NCBI GenBank assembly: GCA_949296365.1
Contig: CASFPZ010000010.1
Coordinates: 1-64,000, forward strand
Origin: an uncultured Akkermansia sp.
Lineage (GTDB): Bacteria > Verrucomicrobiota > Verrucomicrobiia > Verrucomicrobiales > Akkermansiaceae
Direction of reading: 5' to 3'
Length of the DNA stretch: 64,000 nt
Positions 36,334 through 44,975 of this stretch are shown here, in pieces; position 1 is the stretch's first letter, and each line of letters starts with the position of its first letter. The translations under genes were made by a program, and so were the position numbers. The notes under the pieces were generated by a model, which did no database searches, had not been told where the DNA came from, and saw only the letters and a list, made by a program, of their open reading frames with translations.

Positions 36334-39300
36334 ATGAGATCAATGCAGAAAAATTTACTGGTTGTTGCGTTTAGTTTAGGTTGTTTAGCGTCAGGGTATA
36401 GTGCTGTTGTACCTAATGAATCGCTTATACTGCCAGACAAAAATTTGCCGAAGGAATGGGTGAAGTCGTTGTACGAACGTGGTAAACCCCGGGTGGTTAC
36501 TTCTCGGCAAGGCTTGATGCACGTTGGTATGCCCGTGGGTGGTTTGTTTTGCGGCACTGTGTATTTGGGCGGAGACGGGAAACTGTGGTTGTGGGATATT
36601 TTCAATGACAACCGCGAAGGAATTGTCCCCAAGTTAGTAAAACGACAGGTTACAGGAACTCAGCAAACCTTGAGGAGCCGCGATGGCGCTGCCTATTATG
36701 CGCCAGAGTCGACTCAGCCTTCGTTGTTCCAACGCGGGTTCCCATTAACACGAATGAACGTTGGCGATGTCGCTGGTTTTGCTCCTGGCTCAGCTCGTGA
36801 GAGTAATGCCAGCGATGGGGGAGATCCTCTCGATTATTCGAATCAGGATCACTTTCAGCAAGGGTTTGCTATTAAAACTGGAGATCAAGTGCGCTCTCTC
36901 GATGTAAATGGTTGGAAACAGGTCTCTTTTACGGGATCGTATCCGATCGGCACGGTCAAGTATAGCGATCCACAATCTCCCGTAACTGTCAAACTCGAGG
37001 GGTATTCGCCATTTATTCCATTGAATACGAAGGACTCGTCGTTGCCTTGCACGATTATGAGTTACACGATTGCTAATGTCTCTAACCAGGTTGTTGTAGG
37101 CGAGATTGGTGGTTGGCTCGAAAATGGCGTTTGTTGTAACTCGGGTTTCGAAAATCCTCTGAATGGAACTCGAGTTAATTCGGTGTTGACTGGTAATTCC
37201 CAAGGCTTGTTGATGACGGCAAATAGCGAACAGAAAAAAATTACTTCGTCTCGTAAGGATATCCCATTCGAAGATTTCGAAAAGGATAATTATGGTAGTT
37301 GGAAGGTTGAAGGAACTGCTTTCGACCAAAGTCCGTTGGATAATGCTCGTATCCCGGGATACATGGGGCAGATCGGCATGCAGGGTTCTCGAGCCGCAGT
37401 TTCACACAATGTGAGGTCTGGCGGTGATGTCAATGCGGGCGATGGGCACAAAGGTCGCTTGACGAGCCCTGAGTTCACGATAGAGCGCAAATACATTAAC
37501 TTTATGATTGCAGGGGGCAATCGGCCCAAAGAGGTCGGTTTGCGTCTGTTGATTGACGGCAAAACGGTGAAAAGCGCTGCGGGCCGCAACAGTAATAAAC
37601 TGCGTTTCGACTATTTCGATGTATCTGCATACCAGGGACAGAAGGCTCAGCTTGTCATTGAAGACAATGCTACAGGAGGTTGGGGCAATGTCATTGTCGA
37701 CGATATTGTCTTTTCTGACGTTCCGGAAAAAACATCAACTCCTGTCGAAAAGGCAGCAGATTATGGTTCGTTTTTCTTAGCCGTTTCTCCCCATGATGAC
37801 GCTGAAACTCGTTATGTCGCCTCTCTGCCTCCCAAAAATACAGCAGAAATTCTGTTGTCTGGTAAAAAAGGAGTCCCAAAGGTGAATGTAGGGTTTATCA
37901 ACAAGGCTCCGATAGGGGGAATCTCTCGTTCATTTCATTTGCAACCCGGAGAATCGACAACGGCGACATTTGTCATTGCTTGGCATTTTCCCAATGTGTA
38001 CTTGCACACTAAAGGGGATTCCGGGACGGTTGATGGCTCTGGCAAGCAAGGAGGACGCCATTATGCCGCTTACTTTAAAAATGCAGCCGACGTAGGGCAG
38101 TATGTGATTGAAAATTTGCCGCGATTGAGTCAGGAGACTCATGATTGGCGCGACACTTGGTATGATTCGACATTGCCTTACTGGTTCCTGGATCGAACTT
38201 TCGCAAACACCTCTACGTTAGCGACAACAACTTGTCATCGCTTTAAGGATGGACGATTCTATGCCTGGGAAGGAATCGGAGCTTGTGCTGGCACATGTAC
38301 GCATGTTTGGCAGTATGCTCAGGCCCCTGCTCGTTTATTCCCGGATATCGAACGATATACTCGCGAATTTGTCGATTTGGGAATTGGTTGGACTGCTGAT
38401 TTGGGGCGTATTGGTATGCGGGCTGAACATCACATGGGGCCTGCCATAGATGGCCAGTGTGGCCGTATCATGGGCATGTGGCGAGAACATACGATGTCGG
38501 CTGATGATAGTTTCTTGAAACGTATTTGGCCCAAAGCTAAAAAATCTGTGCAATACGTTCTGAATCAGGATACTGACAAAGACGGCATTTTGGATACGGC
38601 GCAGGACAACACGCTCGATGCTGCCTGGTTTGGCAAGATCGCCTGGACGAGCATTGAGGCGTTAGGCGCTTGGCGTGCGGGCGAAGAAATGGCTCTAGAA
38701 ATGGGTGACGTGGCCTTTGCGGAAGAATGCCGCAATCGAATAATAGCAGGCCGCCGAAACATCGAAAAAGAGTTGTTTAACGGTAAGTGGTTTATCCAGA
38801 AACCTCAACCCGGCAAGGAAAACGTCTTTGGCTCTTACAATGGTAGTTTCATTGACCAACTTTTTGGTCAAAGCATGGCTTATCAATGTGGCTTGGGGAC
38901 TCTCGTGTCTCCTGCGATGCAGAAAAAAGCCCTCCAATCGATCTGGCAGAATAACTTCAGTTTTGATCTGGGCCCGTATATCAAGACTGTCAAACCAGTG
39001 GGGCGTGCCTATTGTTTGCCTGGTGAAGGTGGAGTTTTGATGTGTACCAATGCGCTTAATGAGGAAAACCCATATGGCGGTGGTAGCTGGACGCATGGAT
39101 ACTTCAATGAATGCATGACGGGGTTCGAACACCAATATGCCTCTCACCTGATGAAGGCGAATATGGTGACCGAAGCTCTGGCGGTCACTCGCGCAATCCA
39201 TGATCGTCACGACGCTGAAAAACGCAATCCCTATAATGAAATTGAATGCTCGGATCACTATGCCCGCGCAATGGCTAGCTATGGTACGTTTGTGAATGCT

Positions 39301-39639
39301 TGCGGTTATTCTTACCATGGACCTCGTGGTAAAATGAGTTTCGATCCGCGTATCTCGCCAGGGAATTTCAAGGCTGCTTTTACTGCGGCAGAAGGCTGGG
39401 GAACTTATAGACAAGTGCTCAAGTCGGGGAAACCCTCTGCTGAGATCGTACTGAAATACGGTCGGCTTGTGCTTCGTGAGTTGTCGCTGGCTTGTATGGC
39501 CCGACAGAGTGATATTAGAGTTTTGGTCGATGGTAAACCTGTTCCGTTCAAACTTCAGAAGAACAAAATCTCGTTCAATTCTCCGGTGACTCTGTCCCGT
39601 GGTACGAGGCTTGTCGTTTCTGTCGCGTCTGGTCAGTAA
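36334..39639 (+). CDS. GH116 family glycoside hydrolase with inserted sugar-binding domain
   Basis: This 1101-residue secreted protein belongs to GH116 (beta-glucosidase/glucosylceramidase GBA2 type). The N-terminal GBA2-like domain shows GMPVGGLFCGTVYLGGDGKL and LWLWDIFN. The (alpha/alpha)6 catalytic domain (about 610-1080) has GACAGTCTHVWQYAQ, DTDKDGILDTAQDNTLDA with the likely acid/base Asp, and SWTHGYFNECMTGFEHQ. Between the two, residues about 305-470 form an extra beta-sandwich with ERKYINFMIAGG, LLIDGKTVKSA and ATGGWGNVIVDDIVF, the same module inserted in some levanases. Signal peptide cleavage is near GYSA. The operon ends at the hairpin at 39659-39700. Confidence 0.87.
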   Translation: MRSMQKNLLVVAFSLGCLASGYSAVVPNESLILPDKNLPKEWVKSLYERGKPRVVTSRQGLMHVGMPVGGLFCGTVYLGGDGKLWLWDIFNDNREGIVPKLVKRQVTGTQQTLRSRDGAAYYAPESTQPSLFQRGFPLTRMNVGDVAGFAPGSARESNASDGGDPLDYSNQDHFQQGFAIKTGDQVRSLDVNGWKQVSFTGSYPIGTVKYSDPQSPVTVKLEGYSPFIPLNTKDSSLPCTIMSYTIANVSNQVVVGEIGGWLENGVCCNSGFENPLNGTRVNSVLTGNSQGLLMTANSEQKKITSSRKDIPFEDFEKDNYGSWKVEGTAFDQSPLDNARIPGYMGQIGMQGSRAAVSHNVRSGGDVNAGDGHKGRLTSPEFTIERKYINFMIAGGNRPKEVGLRLLIDGKTVKSAAGRNSNKLRFDYFDVSAYQGQKAQLVIEDNATGGWGNVIVDDIVFSDVPEKTSTPVEKAADYGSFFLAVSPHDDAETRYVASLPPKNTAEILLSGKKGVPKVNVGFINKAPIGGISRSFHLQPGESTTATFVIAWHFPNVYLHTKGDSGTVDGSGKQGGRHYAAYFKNAADVGQYVIENLPRLSQETHDWRDTWYDSTLPYWFLDRTFANTSTLATTTCHRFKDGRFYAWEGIGACAGTCTHVWQYAQAPARLFPDIERYTREFVDLGIGWTADLGRIGMRAEHHMGPAIDGQCGRIMGMWREHTMSADDSFLKRIWPKAKKSVQYVLNQDTDKDGILDTAQDNTLDAAWFGKIAWTSIEALGAWRAGEEMALEMGDVAFAEECRNRIIAGRRNIEKELFNGKWFIQKPQPGKENVFGSYNGSFIDQLFGQSMAYQCGLGTLVSPAMQKKALQSIWQNNFSFDLGPYIKTVKPVGRAYCLPGEGGVLMCTNALNEENPYGGGSWTHGYFNECMTGFEHQYASHLMKANMVTEALAVTRAIHDRHDAEKRNPYNEIECSDHYARAMASYGTFVNACGYSYHGPRGKMSFDPRISPGNFKAAFTAAEGWGTYRQVLKSGKPSAEIVLKYGRLVLRELSLACMARQSDIRVLVDGKPVPFKLQKNKISFNSPVTLSRGTRLVVSVASGQ

Positions 39640-39658
39640 CTGTCGCTCCCCCCTTTCT

Positions 39659-39700
39659 CCCCTCGCCAATTGCCAGATATTTACGGGTAATTGGCGGGGG
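39659..39700 (+). terminator. Hairpin terminator after GH116
   Basis: CCCCTCGCCAATT (39659-39671) pairs with AATTGGCGGGGG (39689-39700). The T-run is weak (ATAATCATATTTTA), but the stem is strong and lies 20 bases after the stop codon. Confidence 0.7.
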
Positions 39701-39781
39701 ATAATCATATTTTATTCGTTCTGTTTATGGAACGGCTTAAATAAAATACCCATCAGATGAATCATTAACCCATACGTAAAC

Positions 39782-41041
39782 ATGAGTCTGCATATAGGCA
39801 TGACGGATGAAGCTAATGCTGAACTCCGTAAAGGAAAAATACGTAATTATTTAACTGCAATTAGCACGGCTGCTTTGACAACGATTTTGGGGGGATTGCT
39901 CCTTTATACGGTTGTCATTGTCGTAGCTTCTCCCGAAGTGCCGGAGGTCGTTGCTTATGTGACTTCAGATCAAGATGGGCCGCCGCAGGATAATCCTGTA
40001 ACTCCGGAACGGGTGACGACCCGCCCTTCTGCTTCTGTACAAAATCATGCAAGTGTCATTACCTCTAGCAATATGAGCGATGTAGCAATACAAAGCGTTG
40101 ATATTGAAACGCCTGATGTGTCTGACTTGGGACAGAGCCTGGATTTGGGTGTCGATTTCGGCACGGGAGTTGGAGAGGACTTGGGTATGGATGGCGGCGG
40201 ATTTGGTACTGATACAACTGGTGGCAGTTCATTACAAGGTACCTTGTACGACTTCAAACAATCGCCAACGAGAAAACAACTTAAACAAGATCTCTCGTAT
40301 GCAGAACATACGGATATTGTTTATCGATTCATGCGTTCTGGATGGAAGGAAAGCGTTTTGTCTTCCAAGTATTATAAAGCTCCCAAAAAATTGTATAATT
40401 CCCATATTTTCATCTCCCACCGTTCCGCAGACGATGCGCCGCGAGCTTATGGCTGTGCTGATACGGTGAAACCTAAACACTGGGCGGCCATATACCGTGG
40501 GAAGATTGTGGCGCCGAAGTCGGGGAAATTCCGATTTGTGGGCATGGCTGACGATATTATTGCTGTTCGTTTTAACGGGGAAGATGTGTATGAGAATGGT
40601 TATTTTTTTATGTCCCTCAAAGGGCGGTATATGAATCCTGATGATTATAAGGCTTTGGCGGGAGAAGTGGATAATCCGGCCTTTCTCCGTGAAGCAAGGC
40701 GCTCCTATCTGTGGAAGAAATTGCCTGCTAAATTCTACAAATACAGTACGATGGCCTCTTACAATGCACGATCCAATGGTATGATTGTCGGTCCAGAATT
40801 TTCAGTGACGGCCAATGAAGTTTATCCTATTGAAATTTTGGTGTCGGAAGTTCCTGGCGAAGCTTTTAGCGCATTTCTGTTGATTGAGGAAGTCGGCGCC
40901 AAATACGAAAAAGATCCGGCGACGGGAGATCCCATATTACCTTTGTTTCGTACCAATTACGCAACGCCTCCTAAGGAATTCGATACGGGAACTCGTCCTC
41001 CGTATGATCCCATGGGGCTTGTTTGGCCTTGTGTCAAGTAA
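39782..41041 (+). CDS. Membrane-anchored PA14-like domain protein
   Basis: The 419-residue protein has a cytoplasmic tail of about 20 residues, one transmembrane segment (about 28-52), a Pro/Thr/Ser-rich and Gly/Asp-rich linker, and a C-terminal domain with WAAIYRGKIVAPKSGKFRFV and MADDIIAVRFNGEDVYENG. That pattern matches PA14-type beta-barrels, which often bind carbohydrate. The orientation suggests the domain lies outside the inner membrane. It is 29 bases upstream of the broken phosphatase gene and may share its promoter. The function is not known. Confidence 0.72.
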   Translation: MSLHIGMTDEANAELRKGKIRNYLTAISTAALTTILGGLLLYTVVIVVASPEVPEVVAYVTSDQDGPPQDNPVTPERVTTRPSASVQNHASVITSSNMSDVAIQSVDIETPDVSDLGQSLDLGVDFGTGVGEDLGMDGGGFGTDTTGGSSLQGTLYDFKQSPTRKQLKQDLSYAEHTDIVYRFMRSGWKESVLSSKYYKAPKKLYNSHIFISHRSADDAPRAYGCADTVKPKHWAAIYRGKIVAPKSGKFRFVGMADDIIAVRFNGEDVYENGYFFMSLKGRYMNPDDYKALAGEVDNPAFLREARRSYLWKKLPAKFYKYSTMASYNARSNGMIVGPEFSVTANEVYPIEILVSEVPGEAFSAFLLIEEVGAKYEKDPATGDPILPLFRTNYATPPKEFDTGTRPPYDPMGLVWPCVK

Positions 41042-41070
41042 GGAACAAAAAACAAACATATGATATGGTT

Positions 41071-41963
41071 ATGAAAATTAAACAATTCGCATTAGCAATG
41101 TGCGCAGCTATGTGCTGTGGTAGCGTGGGCGGCTCCAACTCCGGTGTTATTGATCGGAGTCGATGGATTCGGCGGAGAAATGTTCGACAAATACCGCAAG
41201 GATTTACCCAATTTGACTCGCTTGATGCAGCGAGGAACATACACGACCGAGATGCGTTGCGTTTTGCCTTCCTCGAGTGCGGTTAACTGGAAATCCATGC
41301 TCTCAGGTTCGCCTACAGAACTCCACGGGTATACTACCTGGGGTAGCAAAACACCGGAAATCCCTTCTCGTGAAATAGGAAAATATGGACAATATCCTGG
41401 TATTTTTGGTACGATCCGCGACCAAAAATCCCAGGCTTTTACGACTTGTTTTTATGAGTGGGAAGGGATTAAATATTTGATGGAAGAAAAAGCTATCACT
41501 ACTTCGAAAAACGCTAAGACTGAGGAGATTGTTGCGTTGACAAGTGATGCTTTGAAAAAACATCCGTTGTTTATTTTCATTCAACTGGACTTCGTTGACC
41601 ATGCAGGCCATTCTCACGGCTGGGGTAGCCCGGAATACAAAGAAGCTTGTAAAAAAAGCCGACGAAGTTGTTGGCAAGCTTATGGAGGCTGTTGCGGACA
41701 GTCCCATGAAAGGGAAAATGGCTATCATCGTTGCAGCTGACCATGGCGGTATTAACAAAAACCATGGTGGTATCACGTTGGATGAAATGAAAATTCCGTT
41801 CATCATTGCCGGTCCAGGCATCAAACGAAATGAAAAGATTACCGACAGCACGATGATCTACGACATTACGGCAACTGTTGCTGCGTTGCTGGAAGTCAAA
41901 CAACCTCAAGTCTGGACGGGCCGTCCGATCAAACAGGCCTTTGAAAAGAAACTTAATAAGTAG
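41071..41963 (+). pseudogene. Alkaline-phosphatase-superfamily phosphodiesterase, two frameshifts
   Basis: This copy is highly similar to the intact gene at 42968-43861 but needs three frames. The signal peptide (MKIKQFALAMC) is in frame 1 and the mature start (VAWAAPTPVLLIGVDGFGG) in another; one extra base near 41114-41116 separates them. A second extra base sits in the A7 run at 41651-41657, where ACKKA-DEVVGKL is expected. All catalytic segments remain: DGFGG, SSAVNWKSM, DHAGHSHG, AADHGG. It could be a recent pseudogene, a sequencing error in the A-run, or a phase-variable gene. A strong terminator follows. Confidence 0.82.
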
Positions 41964-41995
41964 GTCAGTCGTTTGGGGCTGATACTCCACTGTAG

Positions 41996-42031
41996 CCGTT
42001 GCCGGATTGTAAAATCGGCAACGGTTTTTTT
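41996..42031 (+). terminator. Terminator of the broken phosphatase gene
   Basis: CCGTTGCCG (41996-42004) pairs with CGGCAACGG (42016-42024) across an 11-base loop and is followed by seven T residues. Confidence 0.94.
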
Positions 42032-42092
42032 CACATTGATACTTACGAGAGAATGGGGCAGATTGGTCTCTTCCCTCCTACGTGGAGAAATA

Positions 42093-42860
42093 TCACAGAA
42101 ACCATTCAGGAGATTTTCTGATGTGTCGCAGGTTATTGTTTAATTTTTGGATGGTATTGAGGAATGGTTGTTCTGTCATGGATCGTCCGTGAACAGGACA
42201 TTGTTTGACGCAGGCATAACAATCTATGCATAAAAGCGGATCGATTACGCGATATGGTTTTTCGTGGGAAATGGCGCCGACAGGACATACCCCGGCACAG
42301 GTTCCGCACTCGATACAATCTTCACTAGGCTGGGGGGCAAATGGCATGGGCTGCCATTGCTTGTAGGGTCTATTCCCCGGGATTGGGGGGAATTGAGTAT
42401 TGTTTTGGAGGATTTTCTCCCGGAGCTCTGTGGCGAATGCGGCCATGTCGGCCTCGTCTTGCCGATCTGGCCGCCCGGTGGCTACCTGGGTGGTAAAACT
42501 GTGTTCTCCAACAAAGGCTCCTCCTCCGATGACGGTAAATTGTGCAGATGTACAAATGTCTGCTAATTCGAGCAAGGCATCTTCAAAAGCCCGATTACCA
42601 TAGGTGACGATGGCACAGGAACGGGCTCGATTGCCTTGGATATTTGAGAATAACGGTGTGGGCAATCCTGGCAATCGCCCCCCATAAACGGGCGCTCCAA
42701 CTAAAACGATATCTTCCGGTTGAAATACATAGTGCCGTTTTCGGGTTTCTGGCAAAGTGAGATCAATTTCCTGAAAGGGAAAACCAAGCGCCTTCCCAAT
42801 GGTCCGCAGACAATGCTGGGTTGTCCCTGTTGGACTGAAATATAAAGCATAGCAGGTCAT
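42093..42860 (-). CDS. EFR1-type flavodoxin-ferredoxin protein
   Basis: This 255-residue protein combines an N-terminal flavodoxin-like domain (YFSPTGTTQ for FMN phosphate, VGAPVYGGRLP) with two C-terminal [4Fe-4S] clusters in CIECGTCAGVCPVGA and CIDCYACVKQCPVHG. EFR1-family proteins carry electrons between FMN and iron-sulfur centres in anaerobes; partners are rarely known. It lies on the opposite strand between the two phosphatase copies. Low-potential electron donors of this kind can reactivate oxidised corrinoid proteins, but there is no direct evidence for that link here. Confidence 0.92.
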   Translation of the reverse strand: MTCYALYFSPTGTTQHCLRTIGKALGFPFQEIDLTLPETRKRHYVFQPEDIVLVGAPVYGGRLPGLPTPLFSNIQGNRARSCAIVTYGNRAFEDALLELADICTSAQFTVIGGGAFVGEHSFTTQVATGRPDRQDEADMAAFATELREKILQNNTQFPPIPGNRPYKQWQPMPFAPQPSEDCIECGTCAGVCPVGAISHEKPYRVIDPLLCIDCYACVKQCPVHGRSMTEQPFLNTIQKLNNNLRHIRKSPEWFL

Positions 42861-42967
42861 ACCTGCAAAGTGTAAAACTAAACCGGGGTCACGAAAATCA
42901 TAAAGTGATGTAATTGATAAATGGTTTGTTTGATAGACTTGATCCCGAAGAGCCGTACCTTGATAAG

Positions 42968-43861
42968 ATGAAAATAAAACGTGTTTTTTTGACGGTTGGT
43001 GTTGCTGTATGCAGTCTTGTTTCAGCTATTGCGGCTCCTACGCCTGTTTTATTGATAGGCGCTGATGGATTCGGCGGAAAAATGTTCGACGAATACCAAA
43101 AAGAGTTACCTAATTTGACTCGCCTGAGGCAACAGGGTGCGTCGACGACGAAAATGCGTTGTGTCCTCCCTTCGGCTAGTGCTATCAATTGGAAATCGAT
43201 GCTTTCCGGTTCTCCTACCGAACTTCATGGGTTCACGACTTGGGGTAGCAGGTCTCCTGAAATCCCATCACGCGAAATGGGTAAGTATGGTCAATATCCC
43301 GGAATTTTCGGAATTATTCGCGATCAGAATCCTCAGGCGTTTACGGCTTGCTTTTATGATTGGGTAGGAATCAAATACCTCGTGGAAGAAAAAGCGGTTT
43401 CTGAATCCAAAAACACCAAGAGTTTGGACGAAGTCATTCCGTTGACTGAGGCTGCCTTGAAAAAACAACCTCTGTTCATCTTTGTGTATCTCGGGTTTAT
43501 TGATGGTGCTGGGCATGAACATGGTTGGGGAAGCCCGGAATACAAAGCTGCATGCATCAAGACTGACGAAATGGTTGGTAAATTGATGAAAGCTGTCGAA
43601 AATAGCCCGATGAAAGATAAAATGGTCATTATGTTTGCCGCAGATCACGGGGGCATTAATAAAGGCCATGGCGGTATCACGTTGGATGAAATGAGAATCC
43701 CGTTTGTCATGGCTGGTCCTGGCATCAAGAAAAATGTCAACATTACGGATAGTACTATGATCTACGATATAACTTCCACGATTGCCAAGTTGCTTGAGGT
43801 CAAACAACCCCAAGTCTGGACGGGCCGTCCTATTGTCCAAGGCTTAGACGAAAACAAATAA
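42968..43861 (+). CDS. Alkaline-phosphatase-superfamily phosphodiesterase/nucleotide pyrophosphatase-like
   Basis: The ATG giving MKIKRVFLTV was chosen because it starts a signal peptide ending AIAA; the frame extends 18 codons upstream. The 297-residue protein has metal-binding Asp33 in LLIGADGFGG, a probable nucleophile Ser71 in SASAINWKSM, DGAGHEHG, AADHGG and GHGG, the pattern of type I phosphodiesterase/NPP enzymes. It acts outside the cytoplasm on phosphodiesters or phosphomonoesters of unknown nature. It is the intact copy of a duplicated gene; the first copy is at 41071. At about 300 residues it is shorter than typical NPP enzymes. Confidence 0.87.
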   Translation: MKIKRVFLTVGVAVCSLVSAIAAPTPVLLIGADGFGGKMFDEYQKELPNLTRLRQQGASTTKMRCVLPSASAINWKSMLSGSPTELHGFTTWGSRSPEIPSREMGKYGQYPGIFGIIRDQNPQAFTACFYDWVGIKYLVEEKAVSESKNTKSLDEVIPLTEAALKKQPLFIFVYLGFIDGAGHEHGWGSPEYKAACIKTDEMVGKLMKAVENSPMKDKMVIMFAADHGGINKGHGGITLDEMRIPFVMAGPGIKKNVNITDSTMIYDITSTIAKLLEVKQPQVWTGRPIVQGLDENK

Positions 43862-43893
43862 ATAGTACCTGTTACTCTATTCCAACCTTTAAT

Positions 43894-43925
43894 AACCGCT
43901 GTCGGTTTCTGCCAGCAGCGGTTTT
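43894..43925. terminator. Bidirectional terminator
   Basis: AACCGCTG (43894-43901) pairs with CAGCGGTT (43916-43923), followed by T residues on the plus strand and AATAA-type sequence on the other. It lies between the convergent phosphatase and dehydrogenase genes and can serve both. Confidence 0.85.
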
Positions 43926-43988
43926 ATTGTGTGCGCATAGCAGAGTATGGCATGACGAAAACACAAAGAGGGGACTCATGGGGGAATA

Positions 43989-44969
43989 TCAAAGCGTAAC
44001 GGCTGGGGAATGGAGTAAATGATCCATGCTGTATTGTACCATGCTGGCAACAGCTTCTTGGGTGAAGAAAGCCATGTGTTGAGTCATGACTGTATTGGGG
44101 AATTGGCGGATGTAGGCCATGTCGCGGTTGCTGATGATATCGCTCCGTCGGTCTTTATGGAAAATATCTTCTTCATGTTCAAAAACATCAACACCCAAGG
44201 CTCCTATTTTTTCCGATTCAATACCCTCGATGAGGGCTTCGACGTCCAACAAACCGCCGCGAGCGGTGTTGATCAGAATGACTCCGTCTTTCATTCTTGC
44301 CAGGGTTTCGCGATTGATCAGTCGCTGGGTTTCCTCAGTTAAGGGAAGGTGAAGCGAAATAATGTCGCTTTGGCAGATGAGTTCCTCAAAATCCGTGTAT
44401 TCTACGTTGGGGGGAAGGATGGACGGACGATGTCGGGAACAAGCTAAGATGCGACAACCGAATCCTGACAAATTGCGCATGACGGCACAACCGATGTTGC
44501 CCGTGCCAACAATGCCTACGGTGAGACTACGCATCTCTCTTCCTTGTAACCCGGATAAGGAATAATCGTTGACGTTGGCCCGGAATAGAGCCTGTTTATA
44601 TTTACGGAGGCATGTCAACATGAGCATAATGGTAAAATCAGCGACACTGCACGGAGAATAGGACGCATGGGTTACAATGAATCCTAATTCAGCTGCGGCC
44701 TCCAAATCGATGTGGTTAAGCCCTGCTGTTCTCGAAGCAAGATGCTTGACTCCTTGCTGCTTTAGGGCTTCCAACATCGGTCGGTCAAGTCGACTGCGCC
44801 CCAATATCGAAACCCCCAAACAACCCCTGGCAAATTCCAGAGTCTGTGGCATCAGTGGCTCTGAGATCAGAGATAAATTGACGCCGTCCTTTTCTTGGTA
44901 AGGTCGGAAAAACGGGCGCTCGTCGTCGCGAACTTCAAATGCTGCAAAAGTAATAGGACTGAGATCCAT
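43989..44969 (-). CDS. D-2-hydroxyacid dehydrogenase (LdhA-like)
   Basis: This 326-residue NAD-dependent enzyme belongs to the D-lactate/hydroxyacid dehydrogenase family and interconverts a 2-oxoacid and D-2-hydroxyacid, for example pyruvate and D-lactate. The NAD loop is GIVGTGNIG (152-160). Catalytic Arg237 (NTARGG), Glu266 (DVFEHE) and His298 (MTQHMAFFT) are in place at D-LDH spacing. The YDNR-like aromatic motif near the N-terminus is consistent with D-LDH. It starts six bases after the GH95 stop codon, so the two are co-transcribed. Fermentative D-lactate formation is likely but not proven. Confidence 0.92.
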   Translation of the reverse strand: MDLSPITFAAFEVRDDERPFFRPYQEKDGVNLSLISEPLMPQTLEFARGCLGVSILGRSRLDRPMLEALKQQGVKHLASRTAGLNHIDLEAAAELGFIVTHASYSPCSVADFTIMLMLTCLRKYKQALFRANVNDYSLSGLQGREMRSLTVGIVGTGNIGCAVMRNLSGFGCRILACSRHRPSILPPNVEYTDFEELICQSDIISLHLPLTEETQRLINRETLARMKDGVILINTARGGLLDVEALIEGIESEKIGALGVDVFEHEEDIFHKDRRSDIISNRDMAYIRQFPNTVMTQHMAFFTQEAVASMVQYSMDHLLHSPAVTL

Positions 44970-44975
44970 GATCGG

